Assembly (NCBI GenBank): GCA_947451035.1
Contig: CANFXR010000005.1
Coordinates: 1-60,171 of the forward strand
Reading direction: 5' to 3'
Source of the DNA: Burkholderiales bacterium
Lineage (GTDB): Bacteria; Pseudomonadota; Gammaproteobacteria; Burkholderiales; Burkholderiaceae_C
DNA length: 60,171 bases
Positions within the stretch are counted from its first letter, which is position 1. Every line of letters begins with the position of its first letter. The notes below the pieces were generated by a model. It was not told where the DNA came from and searched no databases. It saw only the letters and a program-made list of their open reading frames with translations. This document shows, in pieces, positions 46,567 to 54,758 of the stretch. The translations under genes and the position numbers were made by a program.

Positions 46567-47404
46567 GTCTGAATCCGCGCCGAGTATAAGTTTGAGCGAC
46601 TGGCTGACGAGTCCGCTCGGGGCTTACTTGCTGCAGTGGGAGCAGCGTTATCTCGACTCGGTGGTGGCCGACGTGTTCGGCTTCCATGCGGTGCAACTGG
46701 GCCTGCCCGAACTTGACTCACTGCGTGCCAACCGCATGCCGCATCGCTGGCGGGTTGATTCCAAACAGACTTGTGCGGCGGCCAAATCGCCGTCAGGCGC
46801 TGTGATGGCCGTGTCGCTGACCTGCGACTTCGATGCCTTGCCCTTCGACAGCCAAAGCCTCGACCTCGTGGTGTTGCCTCATGCGCTGGAGCTGGCGCGT
46901 GATCCCCACCTGACCTTGCGTGAAGTCGAACGGGTGCTGATGCCGGAGGGCCGCGTGGTGATCATCGGCTTCAACCCGACCAGCCTGTGGGGCCTGCGGC
47001 AGTACGGCTCCAACGCGCGCCGGCGCCTGGGTTTGGGCCCGAGTCACTCGCGGTTCCTGCCTCACGAAGGCGAACTCATCGCCTACCGCCGCCTGCGCGA
47101 CTGGCTTCGTCTGCTCAGCTTCGAAGTGGAGACCGGGCGCTTCGGTTGCTACCGACCTCCGATCACGTCCGAGAAGTGGCTTTCGCGCTTTGAGTGGATG
47201 GAGCCTGCCGGCGACCGGTGGTGGCCGGTGCTTGGCGCCGTGTACGCGCTGAGCGCGGTCAAGCGCGTGCGCGGCATGCGGCTGGTGGGACTGGCGCGGG
47301 CGCGCCGCCGCAAGGCCGGGGTTCCCCAGGCCGTGGTGACGAACCAGCAACCGCAGCGCGTCATCGTGCCCCACGGCTTGTACCCATCCAATGAAGATGA
47401 ATGA
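46565..47404 (+). CDS. Class I SAM-dependent methyltransferase
   Basis: A 279-residue protein resembling Methyltransf_11 enzymes. The central region shows the usual post-motif pattern: [40 protein letters not shown]. The SAM glycine-rich motif I is not clearly intact, so cofactor binding should be treated as likely rather than proven. It sits between gloB (divergent) and rnhA (overlapping), a conserved betaproteobacterial neighbourhood. Substrate unknown. The start codon at 46565 overlaps the gloB start on the other strand (CATG); an upstream in-frame start at 46532 would extend into gloB. Confidence 0.85.
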   Translation: MSESAPSISLSDWLTSPLGAYLLQWEQRYLDSVVADVFGFHAVQLGLPELDSLRANRMPHRWRVDSKQTCAAAKSPSGAVMAVSLTCDFDALPFDSQSLDLVVLPHALELARDPHLTLREVERVLMPEGRVVIIGFNPTSLWGLRQYGSNARRRLGLGPSHSRFLPHEGELIAYRRLRDWLRLLSFEVETGRFGCYRPPITSEKWLSRFEWMEPAGDRWWPVLGAVYALSAVKRVRGMRLVGLARARRRKAGVPQAVVTNQQPQRVIVPHGLYPSNEDE

Positions 47405-47855
47405 TCCTGTCCAAATTTCGCGTCCGCAAGTGACGATCTACACCGATGGCGCCTGCAAGGGCAATCCCGGACGCGGAGGCTGGGGTGCCTGGCTGAGTTG
47501 CGACGGGAATGAGAAAGAACTGTTCGGCGGCCAGTTGCTGACCACCAACAACCGCATGGAACTCACGGCCGTGATCGAGTCGCTCGCGTCGCTCAAGCGC
47601 ACCTGCTCGGTGCTGGTCTACACGGACAGCGATTACGTGCGCAAGGGCATCACCGAGTGGATCCACAACTGGAAGCTGCGCGGCTGGCTGACGGCCGATC
47701 GCAAACCGGTGAAAAACGCCGACCTGTGGCAGCGGCTCGATGCCCTGCGTGCCTTGCACCACGTCGAATGGCGTTGGGTCAAGGGGCACTCCGGCGACCC
47801 CGGCAACGAAAGAGCCGATGCGCTGGCCAACCGTGGCGTCGAAGTGGCGGTCTGA
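47391..47855 (+). CDS. rnhA: Ribonuclease HI
   Basis: A 154-residue nuclease removing RNA from RNA-DNA hybrids. The catalytic acidic residues are in [38 protein letters not shown] and the closing [10 protein letters not shown]. The basic handle and [11 protein letters not shown] loop are present. ATGs at 47391 and 47397 are both possible; the gene overlaps the methyltransferase end by 14 bases. Confidence 0.97.
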   Translation: MKMNDPVQISRPQVTIYTDGACKGNPGRGGWGAWLSCDGNEKELFGGQLLTTNNRMELTAVIESLASLKRTCSVLVYTDSDYVRKGITEWIHNWKLRGWLTADRKPVKNADLWQRLDALRALHHVEWRWVKGHSGDPGNERADALANRGVEVAV

Positions 47856-47935
47856 TCCCCCGACCACCCGAAGTGAAAAACAACCGCGGCTGACCAGGCG
47901 GGTTGATGGATCGCCCCAGGCCTGTGCCGGCGGCA

Positions 47936-47941
47936 TATACT
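47936..47941 (+). promoter_or_regulatory. Candidate -10 element of the rpsF operon
   Basis: TATACT about 75 bp upstream of the rpsF start in the 160-bp gap after rnhA. No good -35 sits 16-18 bp upstream, so the call is weak. Confidence 0.35.
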
Positions 47942-48015
47942 CGCGGGCTCACCTTGCCACACCCATGTCGACGCATCGGGGTGGCTTCCAATGTCGGAAT
48001 TCACAAGGAGATTCA

Positions 48016-48375
48016 ATGCGTCATTACGAAATCGTGCTGCTGATTCACCCGGATCAGAGCGAACAGGTTCCAGCGATGCTGGAACGTTACAAGGGCGTGA
48101 TCACTGCCGGTGGTGGCAAGGTTCACCGGGTTGAGGACTGGGGTCGTCGTCAGATGGCCTATCAGATCCAGAAACTGGCCAAGGCCCACTACCTTTGCAT
48201 CAACATCGAATGCAGCAAGGAAGTGCTGGCTGAACTGGAAACCGGTTTCCGTTTCAACGATGCCGTGTTGCGCCACCTGACCGTGCTCAAGAGCAAGGCC
48301 GAGACGACACCGTCGGTCATGATGAAGACATCTGACCGCGATGACCGCCGCTCGCAGCAGGAGTCGATGGCCTGA
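48016..48375 (+). CDS. rpsF: 30S ribosomal protein S6
   Basis: A 119-residue S6 that pairs with S18 on the small-subunit platform. The N-terminus [20 protein letters not shown] and [18 protein letters not shown] are diagnostic. AAGGAG lies five bases before the ATG at 48016. It heads rpsF-priB-rpsR-rplI. Confidence 0.98.
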   Translation: MRHYEIVLLIHPDQSEQVPAMLERYKGVITAGGGKVHRVEDWGRRQMAYQIQKLAKAHYLCINIECSKEVLAELETGFRFNDAVLRHLTVLKSKAETTPSVMMKTSDRDDRRSQQESMA

Positions 48376-48412
48376 ACCGGCTTGGTGATGTCCGCTTGAT
48401 CGCGCGGCGCGA

Positions 48413-48694
48413 ATGAACCGACTGGTTCTCACGGCTTGTGTGGTTGAGCGGGGCGCATTGCGCTACACCCCCGCCGGGTTGCCGGCCCTCGATTTGAGCC
48501 TCAGGCATGAATCGCAGGTCACGCAAAACGGTTTGCCGCGTCAGGTTTCCATGGAAATCAGGGCGCGGGCGGTGGGTGATATCACCGGCACGTTGAGCCG
48601 GATCGAACTGGGAAGCACGCACGGTTTTGCCGGCTTTCTGGGTTCGCAGCGCAACGGTAAAGGCATCGTTTTTCACGTGACCGAACTGGACTGA
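48413..48694 (+). CDS. priB: Primosomal replication protein N (PriB)
   Basis: A 93-residue OB-fold single-stranded-DNA-binding protein used in PriA-dependent replication restart. The core MNRLVLTACVVERGALRYTP, QVSMEIRARAVGDI and GFLGSQRNGKGIVFHVTELD match the family. Its position between rpsF and rpsR is the standard one in Beta- and Gammaproteobacteria. Confidence 0.95.
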   Translation: MNRLVLTACVVERGALRYTPAGLPALDLSLRHESQVTQNGLPRQVSMEIRARAVGDITGTLSRIELGSTHGFAGFLGSQRNGKGIVFHVTELD

Positions 48695-48740
48695 TATCCA
48701 AGACGGTCAGTACCCGAACAAAGTTTGAAAGAGGTTTCAT

Positions 48741-49031
48741 ATGGCACCGCCCCGTGGTAAAGGCAAGTTTTCTAAAGACCGCAAGCCCAAGCGCAATCAG
48801 CAATCGCTGCTGTTTCGCCGCAAGCGTTTTTGCCGGTTCACCGTCACCGGTGTGACCGAGATCGACTACAAGGACGTGGACACCTTGCGTGACTTCATCG
48901 GCGAGAACGGCAAGATCACGCCAGCTCGCCTGACCGGCACGCGTGCGTTCTTCCAGCGCCAGTTGACCACCTGCATCAAGCGGGCTCGTTTCCTGGCGAT
49001 GTTGCCGTACAGCGATCAGCATCGCGTCTGA
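48741..49031 (+). CDS. rpsR: 30S ribosomal protein S18
   Basis: A 96-residue S18 with [11 protein letters not shown] and [23 protein letters not shown]. The first 25 residues form a basic N-terminal extension ([20 protein letters not shown]) typical of the betaproteobacterial form. A GAAAGAGG ribosome-binding site precedes the ATG. Confidence 0.97.
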   Translation: MAPPRGKGKFSKDRKPKRNQQSLLFRRKRFCRFTVTGVTEIDYKDVDTLRDFIGENGKITPARLTGTRAFFQRQLTTCIKRARFLAMLPYSDQHRV

Positions 49032-49044
49032 GTAAGGAACCATC

Positions 49045-49497
49045 ATGCAAATCATCTTGCTGGAAAAAGTGGCGAACTTGGGCAACCTCGGTGACGTGGT
49101 TCAGGTCAAGAACGGCTACGCCCGCAACTTCCTGATCCCGACCCGTGCAGCACGTCGTGCCACCACGGCCGCGATCGCGGAGTTCGAAGCCAAGCGCGCC
49201 GATCTCGAGAGGGCAGCTGCCGAAAAGCTGGCCGAAGCCCAGGCGCTGGCCGACAAAATGTCCGGTCGCACGATCCACATCACCCAGAAGGCCGGTGTGG
49301 ACGGTCGCTTGTTTGGTTCGGTCACCAACAACGACATCGCCGAGGCGCTCACACGCATCGACTTCAAGGTGGCCAAGTCGCAGGTTCGCCTGCCCAACGG
49401 CCCGTTGAAAACGGTCGGCGAGCACCTGGTTTCGGTGGCTCCGCACACCGACGTCGTGGTTGAAGTCAAGGTGGTGGTGGTGGGCGACGTCGCCTGA
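49045..49497 (+). CDS. rplI: 50S ribosomal protein L9
   Basis: A 150-residue L9 with the N-terminal signature [30 protein letters not shown]-type start, a long connecting helix and a C-terminal RNA-binding domain. It ends the operon at a strong terminator. Confidence 0.98.
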   Translation: MQIILLEKVANLGNLGDVVQVKNGYARNFLIPTRAARRATTAAIAEFEAKRADLERAAAEKLAEAQALADKMSGRTIHITQKAGVDGRLFGSVTNNDIAEALTRIDFKVAKSQVRLPNGPLKTVGEHLVSVAPHTDVVVEVKVVVVGDVA

Positions 49498-49521
49498 CCC
49501 CATCGTCTTTGCGATGCGTTG

Positions 49522-49547
49522 AAAGGCCGGCTCTGCCGGCCTTTTTT
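49522..49547 (+). terminator. Intrinsic terminator after rplI
   Basis: AAAGGCCGGC (49522-49531) and GCCGGCCTTT (49535-49544) form a perfect 10-bp stem with a three-base loop followed by a run of six T, ending the rpsF operon. Confidence 0.93.
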
Positions 49548-49623
49548 CATGGGCACGCGGTGAAGTGCCTTTTCGGCCCCAAGCGCTGAATTTCCACCGT
49601 TCGTGCCCAGGATTTGCACAGGT

Positions 49624-49632
49624 TTACCCACA
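49624..49632 (+). promoter_or_regulatory. Near-consensus DnaA box upstream of dnaB
   Basis: TTACCCACA differs at one position from the E. coli DnaA box TTATCCACA. It lies 34 bp before the dnaB start. A single box may be chance, but the placement fits replication-linked control. Confidence 0.4.
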
Positions 49633-49665
49633 GGTGATCGAGTCTGCCGAACTTATGATGGGCTG

Positions 49666-51090
49666 ATGTCAGCCTTGTTCGCCTCTGCTCAGATTCCTTC
49701 CCCCATGTCTCGTGGCGATGACGAAGTCGCCCGCCTGCGGATCCCTCCTCATTCGCTCGAAGCCGAGCAAAGCGTCATCGGTGGCCTGCTGCTCGACAAC
49801 AGCGCCTGGGACCGCGCGGCCGACTTGCTGACCGAGAGCGACTTCTACCGCTTCGAGCACCGGGCCATCTACAGCGCCATCGGCTCGTTGGTCAACGCGA
49901 CCAAGCCGGCCGATGTGATCACCGTGTACGAGCAGCTGCAAAGCCTCGGCAAGGCCGACGATTGCGGCGGCCTGGTCTACCTGAATTCACTGGCGCAAAG
50001 CGTACCGAGCGCGGCCAACCTGCGTCGCTACGCCGAGATCGTTCGCGAGCGTTCGGTGCTGCGCAAACTGGTCTCGGCCAGCGACGACATCGCGACCAGC
50101 GCGTTCAATCCGCAAGGGCGCGCGGTGTCGGAAATCCTCGACGACGCCGAGAGCAAGATCTTCAAGATCGGCGAAGAAGGCTCGCGCTCGAAGCAGGGCT
50201 TTCAGACCATGGACAACCTGGTGGTGCAACTGCTCGACCGGGTGACCGAGTTGCACGAGAACGGCGCCGAGGAAGTCACCGGTGTGCGCACCGGCTACTT
50301 CGATCTAGACCGCATGACCGCCGGGTTCCAGCCCGGTGATCTGATCGTGCTGGCGGCGCGTCCGTCGATGGGCAAGACCGCACTGGCGCTCAACATCGCC
50401 GAGCACGTCGCGGTCCAGGAAGGCCTGCCGGTGGTGGTGTTTTCGATGGAAATGGGCGCCTCCCAACTGGCCTTGCGGCTGGTCGGATCGCTCGGGCGCA
50501 TCGATCAGCAGCACTTGCGCACCGGTGCGCTCAAGGACGACGAGTGGGGCCGCCTCACCGAGGCCATCGAGAAGCTCGGTCGCGTCAACATGTACATCGA
50601 CGAGAGCCCGGCGCTGACGCCTGGCGAGGTGAGGGCGCGGGCACGCCGGCAGGCCCGACAGTGCGGGCAACTGGGCCTGATCGTGGTCGATTACCTGCAA
50701 CTCATGAGCGGCAGTGGCGGTGCGAACGAGGAGAACCGCGCCACCGTGATCGGCGAGATCTCGCGTGGCCTGAAATCGCTGGCCAAGGAACTCAAGTGCC
50801 CCGTGATCGCGCTGTCGCAGCTCAACCGCAGCGTCGAGTCGCGCACCGACAAGCGACCGATGATGAGTGACCTGCGCGAGTCCGGAGCCATCGAACAGGA
50901 TGCCGACGTCATCATGTTCATCTACCGCGACGAGTACTACACGAAGGAAGCCTGCAAGGAGCCCGGCGTGGCTGAAATCATCATCGGCAAGCAGCGCAAC
51001 GGGCCGACCGGCACGGTCAAGCTGACCTTCTTGAAGCCGCTGACCAAGTTCGACAATCTGGCGCCGGGCAGTGCCGGCTCCGATTACTGA
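49666..51090 (+). CDS. dnaB: Replicative DNA helicase
   Basis: A 474-residue hexameric helicase. The N-terminal domain begins LRIPPHSLEAEQSVIGGLLLDN. The RecA-like motor has Walker A ARPSMGKTALALN, Walker B LIVVDYLQLMSG, the H3/H4 segments and LRESGAIEQDADVIMFIYRDEYY. ATG 49666 is preferred; a second ATG at 49705 would give a shorter N-terminal tail. It converges on the receiver-TPR gene, with the last seven bases shared. Confidence 0.97.
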   Translation: MSALFASAQIPSPMSRGDDEVARLRIPPHSLEAEQSVIGGLLLDNSAWDRAADLLTESDFYRFEHRAIYSAIGSLVNATKPADVITVYEQLQSLGKADDCGGLVYLNSLAQSVPSAANLRRYAEIVRERSVLRKLVSASDDIATSAFNPQGRAVSEILDDAESKIFKIGEEGSRSKQGFQTMDNLVVQLLDRVTELHENGAEEVTGVRTGYFDLDRMTAGFQPGDLIVLAARPSMGKTALALNIAEHVAVQEGLPVVVFSMEMGASQLALRLVGSLGRIDQQHLRTGALKDDEWGRLTEAIEKLGRVNMYIDESPALTPGEVRARARRQARQCGQLGLIVVDYLQLMSGSGGANEENRATVIGEISRGLKSLAKELKCPVIALSQLNRSVESRTDKRPMMSDLRESGAIEQDADVIMFIYRDEYYTKEACKEPGVAEIIIGKQRNGPTGTVKLTFLKPLTKFDNLAPGSAGSDY

Positions 51091-52715
51091 AGCCGAAGGA
51101 CCATGCCGCCGGCGGCGCGCCCCTTGATCTGCCCCAGGCTCACCTGCGTGCCCTTGGAGCAATAGCGGGACCTCAGTTCATTGACCTTGGCTGACAGGGG
51201 TTCGGTGTTTTCGATGGTGGCGGCGTGTCTGGTGAGTACGGCGTTGGCCAGATCGATGAGTTTTGCGTTGCCGGTTTCCGTGCCCTTGACCAGCAAGACT
51301 TCCACCGAATTGGCCGGGCAGCCCGTGACGCTGTGCGACATGGCGTTCTCGGCCATCAGGTTGATGGCCGAGAGCCCTTCGCGAATGATCCCGCAATAGG
51401 TTGGATCCTGAGCGGCTGCGCTGCACAGCAGCTCGCTGGAAGCCTTGGAAGTGCAAAAGCGCTTGGCGATCTGCTCGACCCACATTTCGGCATCGGGCAA
51501 CTGGATCTCCGTGCTCCTCAAGCGCCCCAGCATGGCCAGCAAGTTGGTGGCGCACTCGTAGTCAAAGTCCTCGTCGCGGATGTCTGAGGCCAGTTCCCGG
51601 ACCAGACGAACACATTCGCCCACCTGACGCGCGGTCAGCAGGTGGAACACCTTGCAGATGTTCATGAATCGCTGCAGCCGGACCGAGTCGGGGTTGCGGC
51701 TCAGCGCCTGCTCGAGGCTCGAGATGGCCCGGTTGAATTCCTTCGCATCTCGCTTGTCGAAATAAAGCATGCACAGCAAGACCAGGCTTTGGGCATCGAA
51801 CATCTTCGACTTGAGGCCCAGCCGCACGGTTCGGTCCAGGGACTTCAGCGCTTCTTCCTTGTTCCCCGAGAAAAACGCCAGCATGCCTTGCTTTTGAAGG
51901 CGCGGGATGCTTTGCGGTGTGACCTTCAGCGAATCCTGATACGTGGCCATTGCCGCTTGCATGTCGCCTTGCTCGAGCTGAACGCGGCTCATCACGTCGT
52001 AGGCGTCCGCATAACCGGGCTGCTCGGCGATCAAGCTTTCAAGAATCGTGGCGGCCCTGGGTGCCTCGCCAGACTCGAGTTCCGCACGCGCCAGACCGAG
52101 CTTGGCCCAAGGCAAGGCCTTGGACTCACTGACCGCGCCGTAAAGGGACTTGGCCGACTCGTGGTCTTCGACTCGCAAGAAAAGCTCTGCGCCCATGCGC
52201 GCGGCATACAACCAGTACTCCCCGCGCGCCTCGTATCGCGCCATGCACATGTTGGCGGCCTCGGCATATCTGCCCGCCTGGATGGATTCGAAGATGTAGC
52301 CCAGAGCCCGCTTGCGGTGCCGAGCGGCCAGAACCCGTTCTTCCAGTGCGATCGCCGTGTGGGGCTTGACCAGGTAGCCGTCCAGTGCCGACTCGGCCGC
52401 CTCTGCCACCTTGAGGTAGGAGCACTCGCCCGTCACCATGATGAACACGGTCGCAAACGGCAGAAGCTGCGACTGGCGCAAGTCGTCGAGCAATTCCTGC
52501 CCCGACATCGACGCGTTGTCAAAGTGGTAGTCGCACACCACGATGTCGAACACCTTGGATTCGAGCTCGTGCCTGGCATCGATGATCCGGCTGGTGTGCG
52601 ACACCTGGCCCACGCCCATGTCACGCAAGATGTTGATCAACGCGCTGCGCGATGTCGGGTTCGCGTCAATGATCAGCGCAGTGCATTCCTTCAGGTCGGG
52701 GTCGGCAACTCTCAT
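51084..52715 (-). CDS. Receiver-TPR protein, paralogue 1
   Basis: A 543-residue cytosolic protein. The receiver domain (about 10-130) has an acidic site in IIDANPTSRS, the phosphoacceptor Asp62 in FDIVVCDYHFD and the lysine in GYLVKPH. The rest is helical repeat, TPR-like, with clear motifs near residues 205-300 (WAKLGLARAELESGEAPRAA, GYADAYDVMSRVQLEQGDMQAA). It closes with a conserved LRSRYCSKGTQVSLGQ and a basic glycine tail. No DNA-binding or enzymatic output is visible, so it probably acts by binding partners. It is the third and last of the tandem paralogues in transcription order. The start at 52715 is chosen over 52736 to match paralogue 2. Confidence 0.88.
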   Translation of the reverse strand: MRVADPDLKECTALIIDANPTSRSALINILRDMGVGQVSHTSRIIDARHELESKVFDIVVCDYHFDNASMSGQELLDDLRQSQLLPFATVFIMVTGECSYLKVAEAAESALDGYLVKPHTAIALEERVLAARHRKRALGYIFESIQAGRYAEAANMCMARYEARGEYWLYAARMGAELFLRVEDHESAKSLYGAVSESKALPWAKLGLARAELESGEAPRAATILESLIAEQPGYADAYDVMSRVQLEQGDMQAAMATYQDSLKVTPQSIPRLQKQGMLAFFSGNKEEALKSLDRTVRLGLKSKMFDAQSLVLLCMLYFDKRDAKEFNRAISSLEQALSRNPDSVRLQRFMNICKVFHLLTARQVGECVRLVRELASDIRDEDFDYECATNLLAMLGRLRSTEIQLPDAEMWVEQIAKRFCTSKASSELLCSAAAQDPTYCGIIREGLSAINLMAENAMSHSVTGCPANSVEVLLVKGTETGNAKLIDLANAVLTRHAATIENTEPLSAKVNELRSRYCSKGTQVSLGQIKGRAAGGMVLRLQ

Positions 52716-52870
52716 GACGTCGGGGCGGACAGGCAATCGGAGATCGGCAACAGGACGAACCCGGTCGGCGTGTTTTCAGCGGCAAACGGAAGGGTCGTGG
52801 TCACTGGCGGCCATGGGTTGAGGAGATGACTCCATATCGGACCCTATGGCCTTTGGGGGGAGCGATATAT

Positions 52871-52905
52871 TGCGACGATGTTGTCGCATGGCGATCCAGC
52901 CATGC
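52871..52905 (-). other. Overlapping, mutually exclusive hairpins between paralogues 2 and 1
   Basis: TGCGAC-GATGTT-GTCGCA (52871-52888) and GCATGGC-GATCCA-GCCATGC (52886-52905) are both perfect inverted repeats sharing GCA at 52886-52888, so both full stems cannot form together. They lie just after the paralogue 2 stop and 156 bp before the paralogue 1 start. The T content after them is low, so this is not a standard terminator. Confidence 0.5.
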
Positions 52906-52916
52906 GCCGAGTCCAC

Positions 52917-54542
52917 TCAGGCGCGCAGTTTCAGACCCCCTGCCGATCGTTGGCTTTGTCCGAGGCCGAACTGCGAACCCTGTGTGCAGTAATGGGCCTT
53001 GAGCTCGCTGACTCTCGTGCTCAGGCTGTCGCCATGGGCGATGTGTTTCGAGTGCCTGCTCAGCACCGCGCCAGCCATCTCGATCAACTTCGCGTTGCCC
53101 GTTTGCGAGCCGCCTTGCAGCAGCGACTCCACGGCCACCGCCGGATCGCCCGCCACGCTGTGACTCATCGCCTCCTCGGCCACGCTGCTGATGTGGTGGT
53201 ACCCCTCATGGATCAGTGCGCAGTAGTCCTCGTCGCCATCGGCCGCCACGCAAAGAATTTCGCAGCTGACCTTGGAGACACAGAAGCGCTGAGACAAATC
53301 CTTGACCCACTGAACGGCCTGCGGCAGTTGGATCTCGGCCCGGCGCAGGCGCACCATCAACGCCAGCATGTTGACCGCGCTCTCGCAGTCAAAGGTTTCG
53401 GCGCGTATCTCGAGGCCCAGTTCACCGGCTGCGCGCATGCACTCGTCCGCCTTGCGTTCCAGGAGCACAAGGAGCACTTCGCAAATTCGCAGGAACCGCT
53501 GCGCACGCACCGACTCGGGTTTCTTCTGCGCCAGCATGTTCAGGTTCGCCAAGGCTCGCTTGAATTCCTTGCTGTCTTTCTTGTCGAAATAGACCATGCA
53601 CAGCAGCACCAGGCTTTGCATGTCGAACATCTTTGACCTCAGACCCAGCCGCACGGTGCGGTCGAGGTCGTTCATGGCGTCATCGCGGTTGCCGCTGAAA
53701 AACGAAAGCGAGCCGTGCTTCTGTAGCCGGGGAATGCTCTGTGGCGTGATCTGCAGCGCGGTGCGGAAGGACGCCAGTGCCAGATCCAGGTGGCCTTGTT
53801 CCAGATGCACCTGGCCCATCACGTCATGGGCGTCGGCGTATTCGGGCTCTTCGGCGAGCAACTCGTCCAGGATCTTGGTGGCTTTGCTGACGCTGCCTGC
53901 GGCCAGTTCGGCACGCGCCAGCCCCAACCGGGTCCAGGACACGGGGGCGTTTTCATGGGCGCGCTGGTAGAGATCCTTGGCCGACTTGTGGTCGCCGATT
54001 TGCAAAAACAACTCGGCGCCGATGCGCGCGGCATACAGCCAGAAATCTTCCCGTGCCCGGTAGCGCGCCTGACACAGGCTGGCTGCCTTGGCGAATTCCC
54101 CGGCCTGAATGGCCTCGAAGACGTGACCCAGGCTGCGCTTGCGGTGGCGCGCCGTGAGGATGCGCTCTTCCAGCGCCGACGGCAGGTGGGGCTTGACCAG
54201 ATAGCCGTCGAGTGCCGACTCGGCGGCCTCGGCCACCTTGAGGTACGAGCACTCGGCCGTCACCATGATGAACACGGTGGCAAAGGGCAGCAACTTGGCC
54301 TGCCTGAGGTCGTCGAGCAGTTCCTGCCCGTTGATGGAGGTGTCGTCGAAGTGGTAATCGCACACCACGACGTCGAACATGCGGGTCTCGAGTTCCTGCC
54401 TGGCATCGACCACCCGGCTGGTTTGCGACACGTCCGCGAAACCCATGCTGCGCAGCACGTTCATCAGCGCGCTGCGCGAGACCGGGTTGGCGTCGATGAC
54501 GAGCGCCGTGCAATCGTGCAGGTCAGCACTCGCTCGCTTCAT
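52917..54542 (-). CDS. Receiver-TPR protein, paralogue 2
   Basis: A 541-residue protein with the same architecture as its neighbours: receiver domain with IDANPVSRSALMNVL, phosphoacceptor in VVVCDYHFDDTSINGQ and YLVKPHLPSA, then a TPR-like array (WTRLGLARAELAAGSVSKAT; EYADAHDVMGQVHLEQGHLD). The C-terminus LKAHYCTQGSQFGLGQ parallels paralogues 1 and 3. By eye its receiver is closest to paralogue 1 (LPFATVFIMVT and CSYLKVAEAAESALDGYL are shared). No output domain. It starts 216 bp after paralogue 3 and is in the same orientation. Confidence 0.88.
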   Translation of the reverse strand: MKRASADLHDCTALVIDANPVSRSALMNVLRSMGFADVSQTSRVVDARQELETRMFDVVVCDYHFDDTSINGQELLDDLRQAKLLPFATVFIMVTAECSYLKVAEAAESALDGYLVKPHLPSALEERILTARHRKRSLGHVFEAIQAGEFAKAASLCQARYRAREDFWLYAARIGAELFLQIGDHKSAKDLYQRAHENAPVSWTRLGLARAELAAGSVSKATKILDELLAEEPEYADAHDVMGQVHLEQGHLDLALASFRTALQITPQSIPRLQKHGSLSFFSGNRDDAMNDLDRTVRLGLRSKMFDMQSLVLLCMVYFDKKDSKEFKRALANLNMLAQKKPESVRAQRFLRICEVLLVLLERKADECMRAAGELGLEIRAETFDCESAVNMLALMVRLRRAEIQLPQAVQWVKDLSQRFCVSKVSCEILCVAADGDEDYCALIHEGYHHISSVAEEAMSHSVAGDPAVAVESLLQGGSQTGNAKLIEMAGAVLSRHSKHIAHGDSLSTRVSELKAHYCTQGSQFGLGQSQRSAGGLKLRA

Positions 54543-54758
54543 GAGCCGCCCCTGTCGAAAGGCATGCCGCGCTCGACGCGCAAGGGGTGGTTGGGTTCAG
54601 ACCTTGGGTCCTGGTGTGCTTCAAGGGGCATGGAATTCATTCGCGGGGCGACAGTTCAAAGCCCTTATCGGACCCGCCGTGAGCAGACTTGAGGACGGCT
54701 TCGCCGGCTCGTTGCATGAACCGACGGCCGGTGCCAAAGCGCGCGCCTTGCTGCGGCT

